Assembly (NCBI GenBank): GCA_900457075.1
Contig: UGYN01000002.1
Span: 5,666,965 to 5,730,964 of the forward strand
Reading direction: 5' to 3'
Source of the DNA: Serratia quinivorans
Lineage (GTDB): Bacteria > Pseudomonadota > Gammaproteobacteria > Enterobacterales > Enterobacteriaceae
Length of the DNA stretch: 64,000 bases
This document shows positions 19,201-27,886 of this stretch, piece after piece. The notes below the pieces were generated by a model. The model was not told where the DNA came from and made no database searches. It was given only the letters and a program-made list of their open reading frames with translations. The position numbers were made by a program, and so were the translations under genes. Position 1 is the stretch's first letter, and every line of letters starts with the position of its first letter.

Positions 19201-19917
19201 ATGTCACAACAGCACAACCCTACGCCGCCCCGGCGTAACTTTCTCAAAAAGACCCTGGCGTTAATCCCGTTGGCTGCCGCCGGTAGCAGCATTCTGGCAC
19301 TGGATGCCAAGGCCGCCCCCGCTGCCGGTGTAGCGGATCACTATGTTCCGGTCTATTTCAACGCCGACGAATGGCGTTTTCTGCTGGCGGCCTGCGATCG
19401 GTTGATCCCCACTGACGATAACGGCCCAGGCGCGGTCGATCAGGGCGTACCGGTGTTTATCGATCGTCAAATGGAAGCCCCTTACGGCCACGGCGGCTTG
19501 TGGTATATGCACCCGCCGTTCATTCCCTCCCCGCCGCAACTGGGTTATCAGTCCAAGCTGACGCCGCGCGAAACCTACCGAATAGGCATTCGCGAAATCA
19601 ATGCGCACTGTCAGCAACAGTTCCAAAAGGCGTTTGCCGATCTCGAACACGCTGAGCAGGAACAACTGCTGGCGGCGCTGGAGCACGGCCAGTTGGATTC
19701 TGAAGACTTACCCGGCAAGGCATTTTTTGACCAGTTACTCACCAACACCACAGAGGGCTATCTGGCCGATCCGCTGCATAGCGGCAACCAGACGCTGGCG
19801 TCATGGAAAATGATCGGTTTCCCCGGCGCGCGCGCGGATTACACCGACTGGGTCAATCGTCCCAATCAGCCTTATCCCCTCGGCCCGGTCAGTATCTCAA
19901 GCAAAAGGAATGCATAA
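19201..19917 (+). CDS. Small (gamma) subunit of a three-subunit membrane dehydrogenase, gluconate 2-dehydrogenase subunit 3 family
   Basis: This 238-residue protein has a Tat signal (PRRNFLKKTLALIPLAAAGS, about 10-29), so it should be exported folded and carry its FAD partner across the membrane. The mature part matches the gluconate 2-dehydrogenase subunit 3 family, with DEWRFLLAACDRLIPTDDNG and the end region MIGFPGARADYTDWV. The ATG at 19201 follows a GGTGGA site; an in-frame start at 19156 would bury the Tat signal. It is the first gene of a tight operon whose next ATG directly follows its stop codon. Confidence 0.92.
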   Translation: MSQQHNPTPPRRNFLKKTLALIPLAAAGSSILALDAKAAPAAGVADHYVPVYFNADEWRFLLAACDRLIPTDDNGPGAVDQGVPVFIDRQMEAPYGHGGLWYMHPPFIPSPPQLGYQSKLTPRETYRIGIREINAHCQQQFQKAFADLEHAEQEQLLAALEHGQLDSEDLPGKAFFDQLLTNTTEGYLADPLHSGNQTLASWKMIGFPGARADYTDWVNRPNQPYPLGPVSISSKRNA

Positions 19918-21696
19918 ATGAGCGCAATTAAAAAGCCACCGGTAGACGTGGTCATCGTCGGATTTGGCTGGACCGGCGCCATCATGGGAATGGAATTAAC
20001 CGAAAGCGGTTTGAGCGTGCTGGCGCTGGAGCGTGGCGAGCAACGCGATACCTACCCGGACTTTGCCTATCCGCGCATTGCCGACGAACTGACCTACGGC
20101 ATTCGCATGAAACTAATGCAGGCAATGGCCAACGAAACGGTCACCGTGCGCCACACCCCGGCGGATTTCGCCGTGCCCTACCGTCAACTGGGCTCATTTT
20201 TGCCGGGTAACGGCGTTGGCGGTGCCGGCGTCCACTGGAATGGCATGCATTGGCGGGCTTTGCCCTCCGACTTAAAGCTACACACCACCCTCAACGAAAA
20301 ATACGGTGCCAAGTGGATCCCGGAAGGCATGACGCTGCAGGACTATCCGTTGAGTTACCAGGAGCTGGAACCTTACTTCGACAAGTTCGAAAAGGTCTGC
20401 GGCACCGCGGGTAAAGCCGGCAATCTTCGCGGGCAAATCATCAAGGGCGGCAACCCGTTCGAAGGGCCACGCAACAGCGAATACCCCACTCCGGCGCTGA
20501 AACGGCTCTATTCCGGTTCGCTGTTTGCCCCCGCGGCGGAATCACTGGGTTATCACCCCTTCAGCGTGCCCGCCGCCAACTGCTCCGAGCCTTACACCAA
20601 TCCCTATGGCGTACAGCTCGGCCCCTGCAACTACTGCGGTTACTGCGAACGTTTTGGCTGCTTTATGTATTCCAAGGCCTCGCCGCAGAGCACCATCCTG
20701 CCGGTGCTGACCCAACGTAAAAACTTTGAGCTACGTACCCAGTCGCAGGTGATCAAAGTGAATCTGGACAGCACGGGCAAGAAAGCCACCGGCGTCACCT
20801 ACATCAACGCTCAGGGGCAAGAGGTGGAGCAACCGGCCGATCTGGTGATACTCAGCGCCTTCCAGCTGCATAACGTCCGCCTGCTGCTGCTGTCCGGCAT
20901 TGGCAAACCTTATAACCCGGTGACCGGCGAAGGCGTGGTCGGCAAGAATTACGCCTATCAGATGAACAGCAATGTTTCGCTGTTCTACGACAAGGATATC
21001 CACTTCAATCCCTTTATCGGTGCCGGGGCCGCCGGTACGGTGATCGACGATCTGAACGGTGAGAATTTCAATCATGCCGATTTGGGCTTTATCGGCGGCG
21101 CCTATATCTCCGCCACCCGCACCGGCGGCCGACCGCTGCAGCAGATGATGCTGCCGGCGGGCACCCCAACCTGGGGCAGCGGCTGGAAACAAGGCATCAA
21201 AGATAACTATCTGCACAGCATGAGCATCAACTCCGAAGGCTCGGTGATGCCGTACCGCGATTGCTATCTGGATTTGGATCCTACTTACAAGGACGGTTAC
21301 GGCCTGCCGCTGTTGCGCATGACTTTTGACTGGAAGGACAACGAGATCAAAATGACCCAGCACATCACCGGCAAAATGGTGGATATTGCCAAAGTGATGA
21401 AACCCAAGCAGATGTCGGTATCGGTGATGAAAGCCGGCGATCATTACGACGTGCGGCCTTACCAGTCGACCCATACCACCGGCGGGGCCATTACCGGCGA
21501 TAATCCGGCCACCAGCGTGGTGAATAAATACCTGCAATGCTGGGACGTGCCAAACGTGTTTGTCACCGGTGCCTGTGCCTTCCCACAGAATCTGGCCTAT
21601 AACCCCACCGGCATCGTTGGCGCATTGGCCTACTACTCGGCAGAGGCGATCCGCACCCAGTATTTGAAAAATCCCGGTCCCCTGGTTCAGGCCTGA
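19918..21696 (+). CDS. FAD subunit of a three-subunit membrane dehydrogenase (GMC oxidoreductase; gluconate or ketogluconate type)
   Basis: This 592-residue GMC flavoprotein has an N-terminal FAD-binding fold (VVIVGFGWTGAIMGMEL, about 11-27), a glycine-rich segment (LPGNGVGGAGVHWNG) and the C-terminal GMC block (NPTGIVGALAYYSAEAIR). Four cysteines at 237, 240, 243 and 248 (CNYCGYCERFGC) recall the iron-sulfur cluster segment of related three-subunit FAD dehydrogenases. It would oxidise a sugar or sugar acid in the periplasm and pass electrons to the cytochrome subunit and quinone. D-gluconate is the usual substrate of this subfamily, but 2-ketogluconate or sorbitol cannot be excluded. Confidence 0.92.
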   Translation: MSAIKKPPVDVVIVGFGWTGAIMGMELTESGLSVLALERGEQRDTYPDFAYPRIADELTYGIRMKLMQAMANETVTVRHTPADFAVPYRQLGSFLPGNGVGGAGVHWNGMHWRALPSDLKLHTTLNEKYGAKWIPEGMTLQDYPLSYQELEPYFDKFEKVCGTAGKAGNLRGQIIKGGNPFEGPRNSEYPTPALKRLYSGSLFAPAAESLGYHPFSVPAANCSEPYTNPYGVQLGPCNYCGYCERFGCFMYSKASPQSTILPVLTQRKNFELRTQSQVIKVNLDSTGKKATGVTYINAQGQEVEQPADLVILSAFQLHNVRLLLLSGIGKPYNPVTGEGVVGKNYAYQMNSNVSLFYDKDIHFNPFIGAGAAGTVIDDLNGENFNHADLGFIGGAYISATRTGGRPLQQMMLPAGTPTWGSGWKQGIKDNYLHSMSINSEGSVMPYRDCYLDLDPTYKDGYGLPLLRMTFDWKDNEIKMTQHITGKMVDIAKVMKPKQMSVSVMKAGDHYDVRPYQSTHTTGGAITGDNPATSVVNKYLQCWDVPNVFVTGACAFPQNLAYNPTGIVGALAYYSAEAIRTQYLKNPGPLVQA

Positions 21697-21714
21697 TAGC
21701 ATAAGGAGCTTCAC

Positions 21715-22995
21715 ATGAAAGGACTTACCCCCTCGCTGCTGGCGCTGTTGATGCTGGGTGCCACCACGGTGCAGGCGAACGACGATCCGCAACTGGCGGC
21801 CCGGCTGCAACACGGGGAATACCTGGCGCGCGCCGGTGACTGCGCCGCCTGCCATACCGGCCCCGGCGGCCAGCCCTTTGCCGGCGGTCTGAAAATGACC
21901 ACCCCGGTCGGCGCTATCTATTCCACCAACATTACGCCGGACAAACAAACCGGCATTGGTGAATACAGTCTGCAGGAATTCAGTGACGCGTTACGCAAAG
22001 GCGTTGCTCGCGACGGCACCCGGCTCTACCCCGCGATGCCCTATCCTTCGTTCGCCAAAATCAGTGATGGAGACATACGCGACCTCTACCTGTATTTCAC
22101 CCGACAGGTTAAACCCGTGGTTCAGCAAAATAAGGACAGCGATATCCCCTGGCCGCTGAGTATCCGCTGGCCGCTGGCCCTGTGGAATCTGGCGTTTCGG
22201 GAGGACGGTACCTATCGGCCGGACGTGACAAAAAGCCTCGACTGGAATCGCGGCGCCTATCTGGTTCAGGGGCTGGGCCACTGCGGCTCCTGCCACACGC
22301 CGCGCGGTATCGGCTTTCAGGAAAAAGCGCTCAGCCAGAGCGACGACGCCTATCTGAGTGGTGGCACGCTGGAAGGCTGGCATGCTGCCAACCTGCGGGC
22401 GGACGCCGTGAGCGGCCTCGGCCGCTGGAGCGCGGAAGATATTACCCGTTTCCTGAAGACCGGCCATAATCGGCGATTTGCCGCTTTCGGCTCAATGATT
22501 GACGTGGTACAAGATAGCACTCAGCACCTGAGCGACGCCGATTTACGCGCCATCGCCGGTTATCTGCAATCATTGCCGACCGTCAATAAGGAAAAGCCGC
22601 TGGAGCTGGATGGAGGCACGGGCAAAATGCTGCTAAACGGTAACGTCAGTCAGCCGGGTGCCCAGACCTATCTGGATAACTGCGCCGCCTGCCACCGCAG
22701 CGACGGTCAGGGATATCGCGATACCTTCCCGCAGTTGGCGCTCAACCCGGCGCTGTTAAGCGACGATCCGTCCTCGCTAATCAGCATTATCCTCAAGGGT
22801 TCCCGCACGCCGGTGACCGTCGGCGCGCCAACCGGGCTGACCATGCCGGACTTTGGCTGGCGCCTGGACGATGAGCAAATTGCTCAGCTCGCGACCTTTA
22901 TTCGCCACAGTTGGGGCAATGATGCATCGGCGGTGACCGCCGCTCAGGTGCAGGAGATCCGCAAAAACAGCATCACCAAACCAGAGCATCCTTAA
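21715..22995 (+). CDS. Triheme cytochrome c subunit of the membrane dehydrogenase
   Basis: The 426-residue product starts with a Sec signal peptide (MKGLTPSLLALLMLGATTVQA) and carries three CxxCH heme c sites at about 43-47 (CAACH), 190-194 (CGSCH) and 323-327 (CAACH). This is the standard architecture of the cytochrome subunit of alcohol, gluconate and ketogluconate dehydrogenases, which relays electrons to ubiquinone. It starts 18 bases after the FAD subunit, with an AAGGAG site, and is followed by a terminator, closing the operon. Confidence 0.93.
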   Translation: MKGLTPSLLALLMLGATTVQANDDPQLAARLQHGEYLARAGDCAACHTGPGGQPFAGGLKMTTPVGAIYSTNITPDKQTGIGEYSLQEFSDALRKGVARDGTRLYPAMPYPSFAKISDGDIRDLYLYFTRQVKPVVQQNKDSDIPWPLSIRWPLALWNLAFREDGTYRPDVTKSLDWNRGAYLVQGLGHCGSCHTPRGIGFQEKALSQSDDAYLSGGTLEGWHAANLRADAVSGLGRWSAEDITRFLKTGHNRRFAAFGSMIDVVQDSTQHLSDADLRAIAGYLQSLPTVNKEKPLELDGGTGKMLLNGNVSQPGAQTYLDNCAACHRSDGQGYRDTFPQLALNPALLSDDPSSLISIILKGSRTPVTVGAPTGLTMPDFGWRLDDEQIAQLATFIRHSWGNDASAVTAAQVQEIRKNSITKPEHP

Positions 22996-23002
22996 AATCT
23001 GC

Positions 23003-23035
23003 CAGGGGCCCAGCCGATTGGGCTCCTGTCTTTTT
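23003..23035 (+). terminator. Terminator of the dehydrogenase operon
   Basis: CAGGGGCCCA and TGGGCTCCTG pair with one G-T wobble around a 6-base loop and are followed by TCTTTTT. Confidence 0.8.
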
Positions 23036-23049
23036 CTCACAGCCCTTCT

Positions 23050-23066
23050 CGTTTAAGTTTGGTTTA
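23050..23066 (+). promoter_or_regulatory. Upstream PhoP box of phoP
   Basis: GTTTA at 23051 and GTTTA at 23062 form the 11-base direct repeat recognised by phosphorylated PhoP (CGTTTA-AGTTT-GGTTTA read from 23050). Confidence 0.65.
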
Positions 23067-23081
23067 ACTTCTCATGGGCAT

Positions 23082-23116
23082 TGTTTATCCAACGTTTATT
23101 GGACGTTGCCGATAAT
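23082..23116 (+). promoter_or_regulatory. Promoter-proximal PhoP box and -10 element of phoP
   Basis: TGTTTA-TCCAA-CGTTTA at 23082-23098 is a PhoP-type direct repeat with 11-base periodicity. GATAAT at 23111-23116 begins 12 bases after it, the distance seen at PhoP-activated promoters where the box replaces the -35. This predicts autoactivation and a leader of about 200 bases. Confidence 0.75.
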
Positions 23117-23320
23117 GACCACTCACCAAAAATCGATAGCGCTTATTTCCTGCCAAGGCTCTGCGTCCCTTGCGGTAAATGCCGGTTATACCTACCATAA
23201 CGTCAATATCACGATCAGATGGCCAAGGTTGTTGCACGCTATCCCTCACACGCTGCCGAGCGTGTTACCTTTACAGCGTGGGTGACAGGATGTTCACCCG
23301 CAGATTTACAGGAGTCCGCC

Positions 23321-23992
23321 ATGCGAGTACTGGTTGTTGAAGATAATGGTTTACTGCGCCACCACCTCTCCGTACAGATGCGTGAAATGGGTCATCAGGT
23401 TGATGCAGCAGAAGATGCCAAGGAAGCCGATTATTTCCTGCAGGAACATGCGCCGGACATCGCGATTGTCGATCTCGGCCTGCCGGGTGAAGACGGCCTG
23501 AGCCTGATCCGCCGCTGGCGCGCCCACCAAATGAAATTACCGATCCTGGTGCTGACCGCCCGTGAAAGCTGGCAAGACAAGGTAGCGGTGCTGGAAGCCG
23601 GTGCCGATGACTACGTCACCAAGCCGTTTCATTTGGAAGAAGTGATTGCCCGCATGCAGGCGTTGATGCGCCGTAACAGCGGCCTGGCTTCCCAGGTGAT
23701 CGTCTTGCCGCCGTTCCAGATCGACCTTTCGCGCCGTGAGCTGAGCGTCAACGAACAGCAAATCAAACTGACCGCGTTTGAATACACCATTATCGAAACC
23801 TTAATCCGCAACGCCGGTAAAGTGGTCAGTAAAGACTCGCTGATGTTGCAGCTGTATCCGGATGCCGAGCTACGTGAAAGCCACACCATCGATGTACTGA
23901 TGGGCCGTTTGCGTAAAAAGGTGCAGGCCGAATACCCGCAGGAAGTGATCACCACGGTTCGTGGCCAGGGCTATCGTTTTGATGCGAAGTGA
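23321..23992 (+). CDS. phoP: PhoP, OmpR-family response regulator
   Basis: PhoP is the DNA-binding partner of PhoQ and controls the response to low Mg2+, acid and antimicrobial peptides. The 223-residue protein has a receiver domain with the phosphorylated aspartate D51 ([11 protein letters not shown]) and the switch lysine in YVTKPFH, then an OmpR-type winged helix ending [10 protein letters not shown]. The ATG at 23321 follows ACAGGAG; 34 upstream in-frame codons are not conserved. Two PhoP boxes upstream predict autoregulation. phoQ follows without a gap. In E. coli phoP directly follows purB; here seven kilobases intervene. Confidence 0.97.
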   Translation: MRVLVVEDNGLLRHHLSVQMREMGHQVDAAEDAKEADYFLQEHAPDIAIVDLGLPGEDGLSLIRRWRAHQMKLPILVLTARESWQDKVAVLEAGADDYVTKPFHLEEVIARMQALMRRNSGLASQVIVLPPFQIDLSRRELSVNEQQIKLTAFEYTIIETLIRNAGKVVSKDSLMLQLYPDAELRESHTIDVLMGRLRKKVQAEYPQEVITTVRGQGYRFDAK

Positions 23993-23994
23993 AC

Positions 23995-25455
23995 ATGATG
24001 TTCAACAAAAATAAAAAGCCTTTTTCCCTACGAGCCCGCTTTTTGATGGCTACCGCCGGGGTGATCCTGGCGCTGTCGCTGTCCTATGGTCTGGTCGCGG
24101 TCGTGGGTTATATCGTCAGCTTCGACAAAACCGCCTTCCGCCTGCTGCGTGGCGAAAGCAACCTGTTCTTCAGCCTGGCCCAGTGGAAAGACAACAAACT
24201 CACCATCGCCATTCCGCCCGATATCGATCTCAACTTCCCTACCCTGGTGTTTATTTACGACGATAAGGGCAAGCTGCTGTGGAGCCAGCGCCAGGTACCG
24301 GAACTGGAAAAACGGATCAACAAAGAGTGGCTGGAAGAGTCCGGTTTCTACGAAATTGACACCGATACCCGCATCAGTAGCGAAGTCCTGGGTAACAACC
24401 CCAAGGCGCAAGATCAACTCAAAGACTATGACGACAACGACCAGAATGCGCTGACCCACTCCGTGGCGGTTAACACCTACGCGGCGACCGCAAGATTGCC
24501 GGCGCTAAGCATCGTGGTGGTCGACACTATCCCGCAAGAGCTTCAGCGTTCAGACGTCGTCTGGGAATGGTTCAGCTATGTGTTGCTGGCTAACCTGCTG
24601 TTGGTGGTGCCCCTGTTGTGGCTGGCGGCCTATTGGAGCCTGCGACCGATCCAGGCGTTGGTGAATCAGGTCGGCGAACTGGAAAACGGTGAGCGAGAAC
24701 AGCTCGATGAGAACCCCCCCAGCGAACTGCGCGGGCTGGTACGCAATCTGAATATTCTGGTTCGCAACGAACGCCAGCGCTATACCAAATACCGCACCAC
24801 GCTTTCCGATCTGACCCACAGTCTGAAAACCCCGTTGGCGGTACTGCAAACCACATTGCGCTCACTGCGCACCGGCAAGCAAACCACCATTGAGGAAGTC
24901 GAGCCGATCATGCTGGATCAGATCGGACGTATCTCTCAGCAAATTGGCTACTACCTGCACCGCGCCAGCATCAACTCCGGGCAAACGGTGCTGACACGCG
25001 AGATCCATTCGGTACCGGCCCTGCTGGACAGCCTGACGGTGGCGCTGAACAAGGTATATCAGCGTAAAGGCGTGGTGATCACGCTGGATATCTCGCCGGA
25101 AGTGACCTTTATGGGTGAAAAAAACGACTTTATGGAAGTGATGGGCAACGTACTTGAAAATGCCTGTAAGTACTGCCTGGAATTCGTTGAAATCACCTCC
25201 CTCCACTCCGATAAATATCTCACCATCGTCATCGATGACGACGGCCCGGGTATTCCGGAAAGCAAACGCGAGTTGATTTTCCAGCGCGGCCAACGGGTAG
25301 ACACTTTGCGCCCCGGTCAGGGCTTGGGATTATCGGTAGCGGCGGAGATTATTGAGCAGTACGACGGCTCCATTACCATCAGTGACAGCCCGCTGGGCGG
25401 CGCACGTATGCAGGTCACTTTCGCTCGTCAGCACGACTCCCACCATAACGAGTAA
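23995..25455 (+). CDS. phoQ: PhoQ, sensor histidine kinase
   Basis: PhoQ senses Mg2+, pH and cationic peptides in the periplasm and phosphorylates PhoP. From the chosen ATG (486 residues), a first membrane helix (about 18-40) precedes the periplasmic sensor. The second helix (about 192-214) leads into the HAMP region, the phosphorylated H275 ([12 protein letters not shown]) and the ATP-binding motifs [17 protein letters not shown] and GQGLGLSV. The acidic patch of E. coli PhoQ is only partly kept here (KDYDDNDQN). Alternative starts are a GTG overlapping the phoP stop (23989) and an ATG at 23998. Confidence 0.96.
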   Translation: MMFNKNKKPFSLRARFLMATAGVILALSLSYGLVAVVGYIVSFDKTAFRLLRGESNLFFSLAQWKDNKLTIAIPPDIDLNFPTLVFIYDDKGKLLWSQRQVPELEKRINKEWLEESGFYEIDTDTRISSEVLGNNPKAQDQLKDYDDNDQNALTHSVAVNTYAATARLPALSIVVVDTIPQELQRSDVVWEWFSYVLLANLLLVVPLLWLAAYWSLRPIQALVNQVGELENGEREQLDENPPSELRGLVRNLNILVRNERQRYTKYRTTLSDLTHSLKTPLAVLQTTLRSLRTGKQTTIEEVEPIMLDQIGRISQQIGYYLHRASINSGQTVLTREIHSVPALLDSLTVALNKVYQRKGVVITLDISPEVTFMGEKNDFMEVMGNVLENACKYCLEFVEITSLHSDKYLTIVIDDDGPGIPESKRELIFQRGQRVDTLRPGQGLGLSVAAEIIEQYDGSITISDSPLGGARMQVTFARQHDSHHNE

Positions 25456-25468
25456 ATTCTGTTGCTCA

Positions 25469-25487
25469 GGCCCCGATCCACGGGGCC
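25469..25487 (+). terminator. Hairpin after phoQ
   Basis: GGCCCCG and CGGGGCC pair perfectly around ATCCA, 14 bases past the phoQ stop. No T-run follows, so it may stabilise the mRNA end rather than terminate alone. A TATAAT at 25498-25503 just downstream could belong to a roxA promoter. Confidence 0.5.
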
Positions 25488-25539
25488 AAACTTCCGTTAT
25501 AATCGCACTCAGGCTCACTCCTCTATCCTGGAATAGAAC

Positions 25540-26661
25540 ATGGATTATCAATTAGATCTGGACTGGAACGATTTTTTGCAACGTTATTGGCAAAAGCGTC
25601 CGGTGATTCTGAAGCGTGGCTTCAAAAACTTTATCGATCCGATCTCCCCGGATGAGCTGGCTGGGCTGGCGATGGAAAACGAAGTGGACAGCCGTTTGGT
25701 TAGCCACCAGGACGGCCGCTGGCAGGTCGCTCACGGCCCATTTGAGAGCTTTGACCACCTGAGTGAGAACAACTGGTCGCTGCTGGTGCAGGCAGTCGAT
25801 CACTGGCATGAGCCTTCCAGCGCGCTGATGCGCCCGTTCCGCCAACTGCCGGACTGGCGGATGGACGATCTGATGATTTCGTTCTCGGTGCCGGGCGGCG
25901 GTGTTGGCCCGCATTTCGATCAGTACGACGTGTTTATCATTCAGGGTACCGGTCGCCGTCGCTGGCGCGTGGGTGAAAAAGTGCCGATGAAGCAGCATTG
26001 CCCGCACCCGGACCTGCTGCAGGTTGAACCTTTCGACGCCATTATCGATGAAGAAATGGAACCGGGCGATATTCTGTATATTCCGCCGGGCTTCCCGCAT
26101 GAAGGCTACGCATTGGAAAACGCCCTGAATTACTCGGTGGGCTTCCGCGCACCGAATGGTCGTGAACTGATTAGCGGCTTTGCCGACCACGTGCTGGCAC
26201 GCGAACTGGGCAGCAAACGTTACAGCGATCCGGATATTCAACTGCGTGAGCATCCAGCGCAAGTGCTGCCGCAGGAAGTCGACGCCCTTCGCCAGATGAT
26301 GCTGGATCTGGTTGAGCAACCGGAACACTTCCAACAGTGGTTCGGCGAATTTATCTCCCAGACGCGCCACGAGCTGGATGCCGCGCCGCCGGAGCCGCCT
26401 TACCAGGCAGGCGAAATCTACGAACTGCTACAGCAGGGCGAGCCATTACAACGTCTGGGTGGCCTGCGCGTACTGCGCGTTGGTGATCAGTGCTTTGTGA
26501 ACGGTGAACTGATGGATACCGAGCATCTGCAGGCTGTCGATGCCATGTGCCAGAACTTCAGCGTTAATGCCACCCAGTTGGGTGACGCGGTGGACGATCC
26601 GTCGTTCCTGGCGCTGCTGACCGCACTGATCAATAACGGTTACTGGTATTTTAAAGACTGA
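25540..26661 (+). CDS. roxA: RoxA (YcfD), ribosomal protein uL16 arginine hydroxylase
   Basis: This Fe(II)/2-oxoglutarate oxygenase of the JmjC type hydroxylates an arginine of ribosomal protein uL16. The 373-residue length matches E. coli. The iron ligands are visible as H125 and D127 (GPHFDQYDV) and H187 (FPHEGY), followed by a C-terminal winged-helix dimerisation region. It follows phoPQ as in E. coli but appears to have its own promoter (TATAAT at 25498). A strong terminator ends the unit. Confidence 0.96.
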   Translation: MDYQLDLDWNDFLQRYWQKRPVILKRGFKNFIDPISPDELAGLAMENEVDSRLVSHQDGRWQVAHGPFESFDHLSENNWSLLVQAVDHWHEPSSALMRPFRQLPDWRMDDLMISFSVPGGGVGPHFDQYDVFIIQGTGRRRWRVGEKVPMKQHCPHPDLLQVEPFDAIIDEEMEPGDILYIPPGFPHEGYALENALNYSVGFRAPNGRELISGFADHVLARELGSKRYSDPDIQLREHPAQVLPQEVDALRQMMLDLVEQPEHFQQWFGEFISQTRHELDAAPPEPPYQAGEIYELLQQGEPLQRLGGLRVLRVGDQCFVNGELMDTEHLQAVDAMCQNFSVNATQLGDAVDDPSFLALLTALINNGYWYFKD

Positions 26662-26681
26662 AGCTGAAGTCATTCTGATAA

Positions 26682-26714
26682 GGCCACCCGCCCCCAGGCG
26701 AGTGGCTTTTTTTT
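26682..26714 (+). terminator. roxA terminator
   Basis: GCCAC and GTGGC outer arms with CGC/GCG inner pairing form the hairpin, followed by eight T bases. The T-run overlaps the stop codon of the convergent hcxB gene. Confidence 0.88.
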
Positions 26715-27801
26715 ATGCTCGCAGCGCCTGCGTCAGGTAAGCATCAAGCTCCTCGTCCGGCATGCCCGCCTGTCTGGCTGCCGCACAAATCTGCTGCCAG
26801 GTATTGGCATCTATCGGGATCCCCTGTTGCAAGCGTTGTTCGCGATTCGCCTCTTCCCACTCCCCCGGCACCTCAATCGGCCGACCGTCACTTGGCGGTG
26901 AGGCTTTCACCCACTCAATAAACGCCTCAGCCTCGCTTTGCATCTCAGGTGCCGCAAAGGCCTCAGGGTTGAGGATAATGGTGGTCATACAGTTGAAAAT
27001 GGCGTCGCTGTTGGATTTCAGCGTAGCACTATGGGTAGTTCGCCCGCCCGACAGTGCACCGCCGAGGATCTCGCACAGGGCGGCCAGCGCATAACCTTTA
27101 TGCGCACCAAAGGGCAGCAGCGAACCAAACGGCTGCTCGTGCATCACCTTGGGTTCGTCTGTGGGTTGTCCATGCTGGTCAATCAGATAGCCCGGCGCGA
27201 CGGTCAGACCTTTGTTGTAGGCCACGCGGGTTTTACCAAAAGCGATGCCGCTGGTGGCGAAATCCAGCAGCAGCGGCTTTTTACCGGGACGGGGGAAAAT
27301 AACGCAGAAGGGGTTGGTACCAAAGCGACGATCGCTGCCGCCAAAGGGTGCCACCATAGGGTCGCCCACGACATTGACGAAGTGAATGGAGATAAAACCG
27401 GCGCGTGCACACTGTTCAGCCCAGTGGCCAATACGGCCGATGTGATGCGAATTGTTTAATGCCACCGCCGCCAGCCCCAGTTGCCGGGCTCGTTCGATGC
27501 CTTTATCCATCGCCTCACTGGCGACCACCTGGCCGAAACCCTGACCACCGTCAATCGTCAGGACCGCACCGGCGTCGCGTACCACCTGGGCATGAACGTT
27601 AAGCTGTAAATGCCCCTGCGCCAGCGACGCCATATAGCTCGGGATCATGCCGACGCCGTGGGAGTCGTGGCCGGCCAGATTGGCCTGAACCAAATGTTCG
27701 GCCACTAGCCCGGCCTCTCGATCGGTACTGCCGGCATGGCGCCAAATCGCCTGCACAAACTGCTCAAGACATTGGCTATCGATACGGTGTTCAGTGCTCA
27801 T
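26713..27801 (-). CDS. hcxB: HcxB (YbiC), hydroxycarboxylate dehydrogenase B
   Basis: This belongs to the malate/L-lactate dehydrogenase (LDH2/MDH2) family, NAD(P)-dependent oxidoreductases unrelated to the Rossmann lactate dehydrogenases. The 362-residue sequence matches E. coli YbiC/HcxB closely: NLAGHDSHGVGMIPSY, NNSHHIGRIGHWAEQC with the catalytic histidine, RFGTNPFCV and FGAHKGYALA. The E. coli enzyme reduces 2-oxo acids such as phenylpyruvate. It lies convergent to roxA. In E. coli the gene is elsewhere on the chromosome, so this neighbourhood differs. Confidence 0.9.
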   Translation of the reverse strand: MSTEHRIDSQCLEQFVQAIWRHAGSTDREAGLVAEHLVQANLAGHDSHGVGMIPSYMASLAQGHLQLNVHAQVVRDAGAVLTIDGGQGFGQVVASEAMDKGIERARQLGLAAVALNNSHHIGRIGHWAEQCARAGFISIHFVNVVGDPMVAPFGGSDRRFGTNPFCVIFPRPGKKPLLLDFATSGIAFGKTRVAYNKGLTVAPGYLIDQHGQPTDEPKVMHEQPFGSLLPFGAHKGYALAALCEILGGALSGGRTTHSATLKSNSDAIFNCMTTIILNPEAFAAPEMQSEAEAFIEWVKASPPSDGRPIEVPGEWEEANREQRLQQGIPIDANTWQQICAAARQAGMPDEELDAYLTQALRA

Positions 27802-27886
27802 GATACGGCTCCTGGTGCGGAAAATATGTTCTACACTAGGAGCAAATCATTGTTACGGCAAGCAATTATAATAATCGCAATCGGGG

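Noticed and set aside
20731..21948. Antisense frame of 405 codons across the FAD and cytochrome subunit genes
   Set aside because: Low-complexity His/Gln/Gly-rich product typical of a reverse-strand shadow; the sense genes are well supported.
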